A DNA stretch of 64,000 nucleotides from positions 983,501 to 1,047,500 of the forward strand of contig NZ_CP045696.1 of assembly GCF_009676955.1 (NCBI RefSeq), given 5' to 3'. The DNA is from Sodaliphilus pleomorphus. GTDB taxonomy: Bacteria > Bacteroidota > Bacteroidia > Bacteroidales > Muribaculaceae. A model generated the notes under the pieces. The model was given only the letters and a program-made list of their open reading frames with translations. It searched no databases and was not told the DNA's origin. The position numbers were made by a program, and so were the translations under genes. This document shows, piece by piece, positions 60,122 through 64,000 of the stretch (position 1 is the stretch's first letter; each line of letters begins with the position of its first letter).

Positions 60122-60130
60122 TTAATCTTG

Positions 60131-60213
60131 TGCGCCTGAAAGGACTCGAACCTTCACGACAGTGAGTCACCAGATCCTAAGTCTGGCGCGTCTACCAATT
60201 CCGCCACAAGCGC
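60131..60213 (-). tRNA. tRNA-Leu (anticodon UAG)
   Basis: 83 nt, class II with a long variable arm. Acceptor GCGCTTG (60213-60207) pairs with CAGGCGC (60138-60132), one G-U; discriminator A at 60131; no encoded CCA. Anticodon stem CCAGA/TCTGG encloses CTTAGGA with anticodon TAG. T-loop TTCGAGT. D-arm has GGTAGACGC as in leucine tRNAs. Reads CUA and other CUN codons. Confidence 0.95.
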
Positions 60214-60229
60214 GCAATAGATGATGTTG

Positions 60230-60237
60230 CAAAGATA
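60230..60237 (-). promoter_or_regulatory. -7 box for tRNA-Leu
   Basis: TATCTTTG on the minus strand, 16 bases before the tRNA 5' end. Confidence 0.55.
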
Positions 60238-60318
60238 CGACTATTAATCAACACTTGAAAAAAAACAGGCTGTGTTTTTTTACACGAGCGCTGCAAGGGG
60301 GCTGGGAAATCATTGGCC

Positions 60319-61335
60319 TCAGTGCTGAGCGGCCAGGATGGCCATGGCGGTGTCGAGGATGGTGTCGCGGCCGGCCTGCTTGTCGGCATCGGTGATGTTG
60401 ACCTCGCAGTCGGGGGCGACGCCAAACTCGGTGAGCTCGCCGCTGGCATCGCGTATCTGTGCCGCCGAGAATCGCACGCTCCAGCCACAGGGCAGGTCGG
60501 CAGTGAAGGGCAAACCGCATCCGCCACCGGTGGTGTCGCCCACGATGGTGACGCCAGGCAGGTGCTTCATGATCGAGACAAAATTGTTGGCCGCCGAGAA
60601 ACTGGCACGGTTGCACAGCACCACCACGGGCTTGCTGTAGTGCACGCGGCCGGCATCGGGGGTGAAGTAGTAGTCGTAGGGCTTGGAAAAGTCGTCGTGC
60701 CCGGGGCCGGTCTTGTGGCTGAGGCTGCCCACCATGGTCTTGCCGGTGATGAAGCGCTTGACGAGGGTCTCGACGTTGGTGAGATAGCCGCCGCCGTTGT
60801 TGCGCACGTCGATGATGAGCCCGTCGCTGCTGGCAAGGTAGCTCAGTATGGCGTCGAGGTTGCCGTCGCCTATCTTGTTTTCAAAGCTACCATAGTACAT
60901 ATAGCCCAGGTTATTGCTCAAGATCTGGTACTTGATGCCGCTCACGTTGCGGTAGTCGAAGTTGAGATAGTGCTCGTCGATGACGCGGCGGTCGTAGTTC
61001 ACGGGATACTGCTCCCATATCCAGTAGCGCGACACGTCGCTGCCCGAGATGAGATTGGTGTGCCCGTCTTTGAGCTCCTTGAGCATGTCGCCGCACAGGT
61101 CGAAGAGCTCGCCGGCGCTCATGCCAGGCGCCAGCTTGGCACGATACACGTTGCCCACCGAGTCCCAGTCGATGTTTTTGTACTTAAAGAAGGTGTAATG
61201 CTCGTCGATGATGGTCCACAGGGCGTCGAAGTTGCCCTGGGCGTCGTTGGAAAACTCCTCTTGCTCGTGGCAGGCCGAGAGCAGCAGGAGCAAGCCCAGG
61301 GCGAGCAGGATGATGCGTGATGACGATTGTTGCAT
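60319..61335 (-). CDS. S41-family (C-terminal-processing-like) peptidase lipoprotein
   Basis: 338 residues from the ATG at 61335; lipoprotein signal with Cys22 (LLSAC). An N-terminal helical cap (NFDALWTIIDEHYTFFKYKN) with the conserved LKDGHTNL is followed by the S41 core: GLIIDVRNNGGGYLTNVETL and VVVLCNRASFSAANNFVSIM with the catalytic Ser (about 247) in the SAAN motif. The usual PDZ domain between cap and core is short or absent. Such tail-specific-type peptidases trim envelope proteins. Last gene of a minus-strand set with the DUF3316 protein and topoisomerase IV A, 64 bases after the former. Confidence 0.9.
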   Translation of the reverse strand: MQQSSSRIILLALGLLLLLSACHEQEEFSNDAQGNFDALWTIIDEHYTFFKYKNIDWDSVGNVYRAKLAPGMSAGELFDLCGDMLKELKDGHTNLISGSDVSRYWIWEQYPVNYDRRVIDEHYLNFDYRNVSGIKYQILSNNLGYMYYGSFENKIGDGNLDAILSYLASSDGLIIDVRNNGGGYLTNVETLVKRFITGKTMVGSLSHKTGPGHDDFSKPYDYYFTPDAGRVHYSKPVVVLCNRASFSAANNFVSIMKHLPGVTIVGDTTGGGCGLPFTADLPCGWSVRFSAAQIRDASGELTEFGVAPDCEVNITDADKQAGRDTILDTAMAILAAQH

Positions 61336-61399
61336 GCTGATGAAAGGTTGAAAACTACACAAAATGGATTGGCAAGAAAAGCGCTCTTGAAACGCCAGG

Positions 61400-62293
61400 T
61401 TAGTACTGTGGCGACACCACTGCGCCTCGAGGTTTCTTGCCGTGGCGCAAGCTGAGCAGCTCGCCCCCTATGCCTATGACCAGGGCATGAGTGAAGATGT
61501 GGGTGTTGATGTGGTTCACCCACGAGGTCTCGATGCGGCCGCGGTAGCCCAGGCGCAGGGTGGTGCCGCCCAGCCGCCAGTCGGCTGTGAGGGCATGGGT
61601 GAAGTCGAAGCGGTTGCCCCACCACCCAAGGTGCACCAGGCCGCGGTGGTTGCCCTCATATATTTCATAGTAGGCCTCGTCGTAGTCGGGCGAGAAGAAG
61701 ACCCCCGCCACGGGCAGCGAGCCCTCGTAGCGCAGACTGAGCCGGCGGCCCAGCAGGCGCGTGTTCCACACGGCCATGGCATTGAAGCCCACAGCCCAGT
61801 GTATCTTGGCCGTAGCCACGTTGTTGCTGTTGTTGCCGTTGTAGATGGCACCGCCACGCAGCTGAGTCATGGGGCCTATCATGAGTTGGGTGCCGCGCAG
61901 GCCGCCAGGATTGTACCAGCGCCGCATCATCGACCAGCGGCCCTCGAGCATAAGCGAGTGCATGGTGTGGTTGCCCGCCGGGTTGCGCGTGTGGTCGTAG
62001 TCGACGCCCACCTCGAGCTGGCGCGTCCACCGCAGGGGGGCAAAACCGGTGGCCTGGAAGTGCTCGTAGCCCAGGCGCACGTTCTGCCCATGATAGGCAA
62101 TGGGGGTCATGTAGGTGTTGAGCAGCGAGGCATGGCCCACGTCGAGGGTGAACATGCTCACCACCGGGCGCAGCACCTGGGTAGAAGTGTCGCACTCCTG
62201 CTCATGGCCATGAGCGGGCAAGGCAGCACTCGCAGCAAGCACAAGGGCTGCAGCCGCCAGCCTAATTGTCGCGAGGCTTCTCATTGCCCTCAT
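61400..62293 (-). CDS. DUF3316-type outer-membrane beta-barrel protein
   Basis: 297 residues from the ATG at 62293 (62284 also possible), overlapping the end of the topoisomerase gene by about 30 bases. Signal peptide ending ALPAHG. The mature protein alternates aromatic/Gly strands: SLLNTYMTPIAYHGQNVRLG, YEHFQATGF, MLEGRWSMMRRWYNPGGLRG, AVGFNAMAVWNTRLLGRRLS and LRLGYRGRIETSWVNHINTH. The pattern fits DUF3316 proteins, predicted barrels of unknown role in Bacteroidota. Translational coupling to the topoisomerase gene is odd functionally but common as an operon effect. Confidence 0.75.
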   Translation of the reverse strand: MRAMRSLATIRLAAAALVLAASAALPAHGHEQECDTSTQVLRPVVSMFTLDVGHASLLNTYMTPIAYHGQNVRLGYEHFQATGFAPLRWTRQLEVGVDYDHTRNPAGNHTMHSLMLEGRWSMMRRWYNPGGLRGTQLMIGPMTQLRGGAIYNGNNSNNVATAKIHWAVGFNAMAVWNTRLLGRRLSLRYEGSLPVAGVFFSPDYDEAYYEIYEGNHRGLVHLGWWGNRFDFTHALTADWRLGGTTLRLGYRGRIETSWVNHINTHIFTHALVIGIGGELLSLRHGKKPRGAVVSPQY

Positions 62294-64000
62294 TGTTGCT
62301 GTCGTCGAAGAGGCGGGTCTGGCCCGTGAGCCGGTCGCGCACCTCTCGCTGGTCAATCACATCGGTGGCTGAATCATCGGTATCGACAAGGCCTTCAACC
62401 GGGGCGATGTCGGTTGCGGGAGCATCCTGCTCGGGCACTGGGCGGGGCTCAAGCTCGGTCACAGTGTCGATGGCGTAGTTGCTCACACGCTTGCCCTTGG
62501 CCTTGAAGCTCTTCACGCCTATATACTCGTCGGCATCGATCACGAGGCTGTCGCGGAAAGCATCGCCGCCGCCAAACTTCACCTCAAAGCGCGGATAGCG
62601 CGCGTCGCTGAGCAGCAGCAGGCGCGAGTCGGGGTTGCCGCCTGTCATGCTTTGCTTCTTGGCGTTGTCGTCGAGCGTGAAGCGCTTGATGTAGTAGTAG
62701 CCCTGGTCGGCATCATCAACAATGGCCGTCCACACCTTGCCCTCGTCGTATTTCTCGATGCGCAATATGCCCTCCTCGTAGTGGTTGTTCTCGTCGCTGG
62801 TGGTGGTGTAGAAGTCGCCGTTGCGCATCACCACAAGCACGCGGTCCTCGCCGCTGAACTTGCCCAGCGAGTAGCCGTGACCCTCATAGTTGAGACGCAG
62901 AATATCGGGATCAAACCACACCTCGCGGTCGCCCAGTGTGGAGATGCCATGCTCCTTGAGCGAGATGCGGTGCACCTCGTTCTTGGTCACTATGTTGCCG
63001 CGGGCCGTCTTGCCCTTGATGGCGAGCTTCGACAGGTCGACGTCAAATTGCAGCACCTTGAGCCGGAACTTGGGCTTGAGCGTGACACGCAGCACCTCGG
63101 CCTCGCCGTTGGGGTTGGCAGTGAACCACAGTATCTTGCTGCCTGGCTTGCCCATCGTCACGTCATACTCCTTGTCGCGCGTGACGCCCGTCACCGCAAA
63201 GCGCTTCATGTAGACGATGCCGCCGCGGCCGTCCTGGTAGAGCACGTTGTAGATGGTGCGCTTGTCGTTGCGATTGAACACGTTCACATAGAGCACATTC
63301 TTGCCCACATACACCTTGTCGCTCACCTTGATGACCTTGTACTTGCCGTCTTTGTAGAAGATGATGATGTCGTCGATGTCGCTGCAGTTGCATATGTACT
63401 CATCCTTCTTGAGCCCGGTGCCCAGGAAACCGTCGGCACGGTTGATGTAGAGCTTCTCGTTGGCCACAGCCACCTTCGAGGCCACAATGGTGTCGAAGTC
63501 GCGCACGATGGTGCGACGCGGGTGCTGAGCGCCGTATTTCTTTTTCAGGTTGGTATACCACTCGATAGTGTAGTCGACCAGGTGGGCCAGCTTGTTGTCG
63601 ATATCGGCAATGCGGTCGTTGAGCATCGCGATATAGTTGTTGGCCTTGTCGCTGTTGAACTTCAGGATGCGGCCCATCTTTATCTCAAGCAGCTTCAAGA
63701 TGTCGTCGCGCGTCACCTCGCGGTAGAAATGGGGCTTGAACGGATCGAGCCGCTTGTCGATGTGGGCCACTGCGGCATCCAGGTCCTTCGACTGCTCAAA
63801 GGGGCGGTCCTTGTAGATGCGCTCCTCGATGAAGATTTTCTCAAGCGAGGCAAAGAAGAGCGACTCCTCGCTGTCGTGGCGCTGATACTTGAGTTCCTTC
63901 TCCAGGATGTCCTTGGTGCGGTCCACGCTGAATCGCAACAGGTCGCTTACGGTCAGGAACTGCGGTTTCTCGTCTTTGATCACACAGCAGCATGGCGATA
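62262..64000 (-). CDS. parC: DNA topoisomerase IV subunit A (C-terminal part)
   Basis: The frame is open to the right edge (about 579 codons visible), reading ...CVIKDEKPQFLTVSDLLRF at the edge, so the start lies outside. Visible parts: end of the GyrA/ParC winged and coiled-coil region (KPHFYREVTRDDILKLLEIK, YIAMLNDRIADIDNKLAHLV), then a C-terminal beta-pinwheel-like domain with ADGFLGTGLKKDEYI and DIDDIIIFYKDGKYKVIKVS. The Bacteroidota ParC-type C-terminus lacks the GyrA-box of gyrase. The enzyme decatenates replicated chromosomes. The acidic tail after about residue 515 (of the visible part) is low complexity. Followed with overlap by the DUF3316 gene. Confidence 0.9.
   Translation of the reverse strand, partial: SPCCCVIKDEKPQFLTVSDLLRFSVDRTKDILEKELKYQRHDSEESLFFASLEKIFIEERIYKDRPFEQSKDLDAAVAHIDKRLDPFKPHFYREVTRDDILKLLEIKMGRILKFNSDKANNYIAMLNDRIADIDNKLAHLVDYTIEWYTNLKKKYGAQHPRRTIVRDFDTIVASKVAVANEKLYINRADGFLGTGLKKDEYICNCSDIDDIIIFYKDGKYKVIKVSDKVYVGKNVLYVNVFNRNDKRTIYNVLYQDGRGGIVYMKRFAVTGVTRDKEYDVTMGKPGSKILWFTANPNGEAEVLRVTLKPKFRLKVLQFDVDLSKLAIKGKTARGNIVTKNEVHRISLKEHGISTLGDREVWFDPDILRLNYEGHGYSLGKFSGEDRVLVVMRNGDFYTTTSDENNHYEEGILRIEKYDEGKVWTAIVDDADQGYYYIKRFTLDDNAKKQSMTGGNPDSRLLLLSDARYPRFEVKFGGGDAFRDSLVIDADEYIGVKSFKAKGKRVSNYAIDTVTELEPRPVPEQDAPATDIAPVEGLVDTDDSATDVIDQREVRDRLTGQTRLFDDSNNEGNEKPRDN

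Larger units (their letters stand above)
59907..60318. other. Intergenic region carrying tRNA-Leu and terminators
   Basis: 412 bases between protein genes: terminator of the large secreted protein, the terminator and gene of tRNA-Leu, and the tRNA promoter. No protein gene seen. Confidence 0.6.

Noticed and set aside
1..64000. CRISPR array, rRNA, transposase, integrase or prophage genes
   Set aside because: No regularly spaced repeats, no rRNA-like sequence and no recognisable mobile-element protein on either strand; the only foreign-looking piece is the AAA ATPase island.

Overview
The window comes from a Bacteroidota genome, most likely order Bacteroidales. The evidence is a SusC/SusD pair, a BACON lipoprotein, Bacteroidota-type promoters (TAnnTTTG at -7, often TTTG or TTG about 20 bases upstream), no obvious Shine-Dalgarno pattern, many lipoproteins with LxxC lipoboxes, and myo-inositol-phosphate synthase next to phospholipid-head-group genes. 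Coding regions are GC-rich and strongly biased to C/G at third positions, which would suit a gut Muribaculaceae-like lineage (inference). Both ends cut genes: a DUF6562-like lipoprotein on the left and topoisomerase IV subunit A on the right.

Left part (1-3.3 kb): two adhesin-like lipoproteins and a clostripain-family lipoprotein on the minus strand. From 3.4 to 22.7 kb lies what looks like a glycerophosphodiester/glycerol-3-phosphate (G3P) island: SusC, SusD, a BACON surface lipoprotein, a secreted glycerophosphodiester phosphodiesterase, a DeoR/GlpR repressor, GlpA-GlpB-GlpC (anaerobic G3P dehydrogenase), two GlpT-type antiporters, a NagD-type phosphatase, an OprO/P-type porin and a secreted propeller-like protein. 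Together they could capture a glycerophosphodiester, cut it, import G3P and oxidise it to dihydroxyacetone phosphate.

Middle (22.8-41.7 kb): rlmN, a secreted dockerin-bearing endonuclease I, inositol-phosphate synthase, a Wzz/BY-kinase fusion with twelve Tyr-Gly repeats at its tail, a stand-alone secreted transpeptidase, valS, and an AAA ATPase of foreign-looking composition in an AT-rich island. A five-gene minus-strand operon follows: pdxA, nucleotidyltransferase, ATP-grasp, CDP-alcohol phosphatidyltransferase and HAD phosphatase. It fits inositol-lipid synthesis together with the inositol-phosphate synthase.

The most striking object is at 41.8-46.2 kb: the FtsH gene beside rsfS encodes 1462 residues, with one FtsH N-terminal membrane region, FOUR consecutive AAA+ modules and a single M41 zinc-protease domain. 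Ordinary FtsH has one AAA+ module and about 650-700 residues. The four modules differ from one another and all keep Walker A and B, so this is an old expansion and not an assembly repeat.

Right part (46.3-64 kb): rsfS, pepD, a small unannotated membrane protein, an OmpH/Skp-like lipoprotein, a GT32-type glycosyltransferase, hflX, an OmpA-family protein, a broken gene, alaS, a MerR regulator, a DUF3127 protein with an SSB-like tip, a large secreted jelly-roll/FN3 protein, tRNA-Leu(UAG), and the minus-strand set topoisomerase IV A, DUF3316 protein and S41 peptidase. I see no CRISPR array, rRNA, insertion sequence or prophage.
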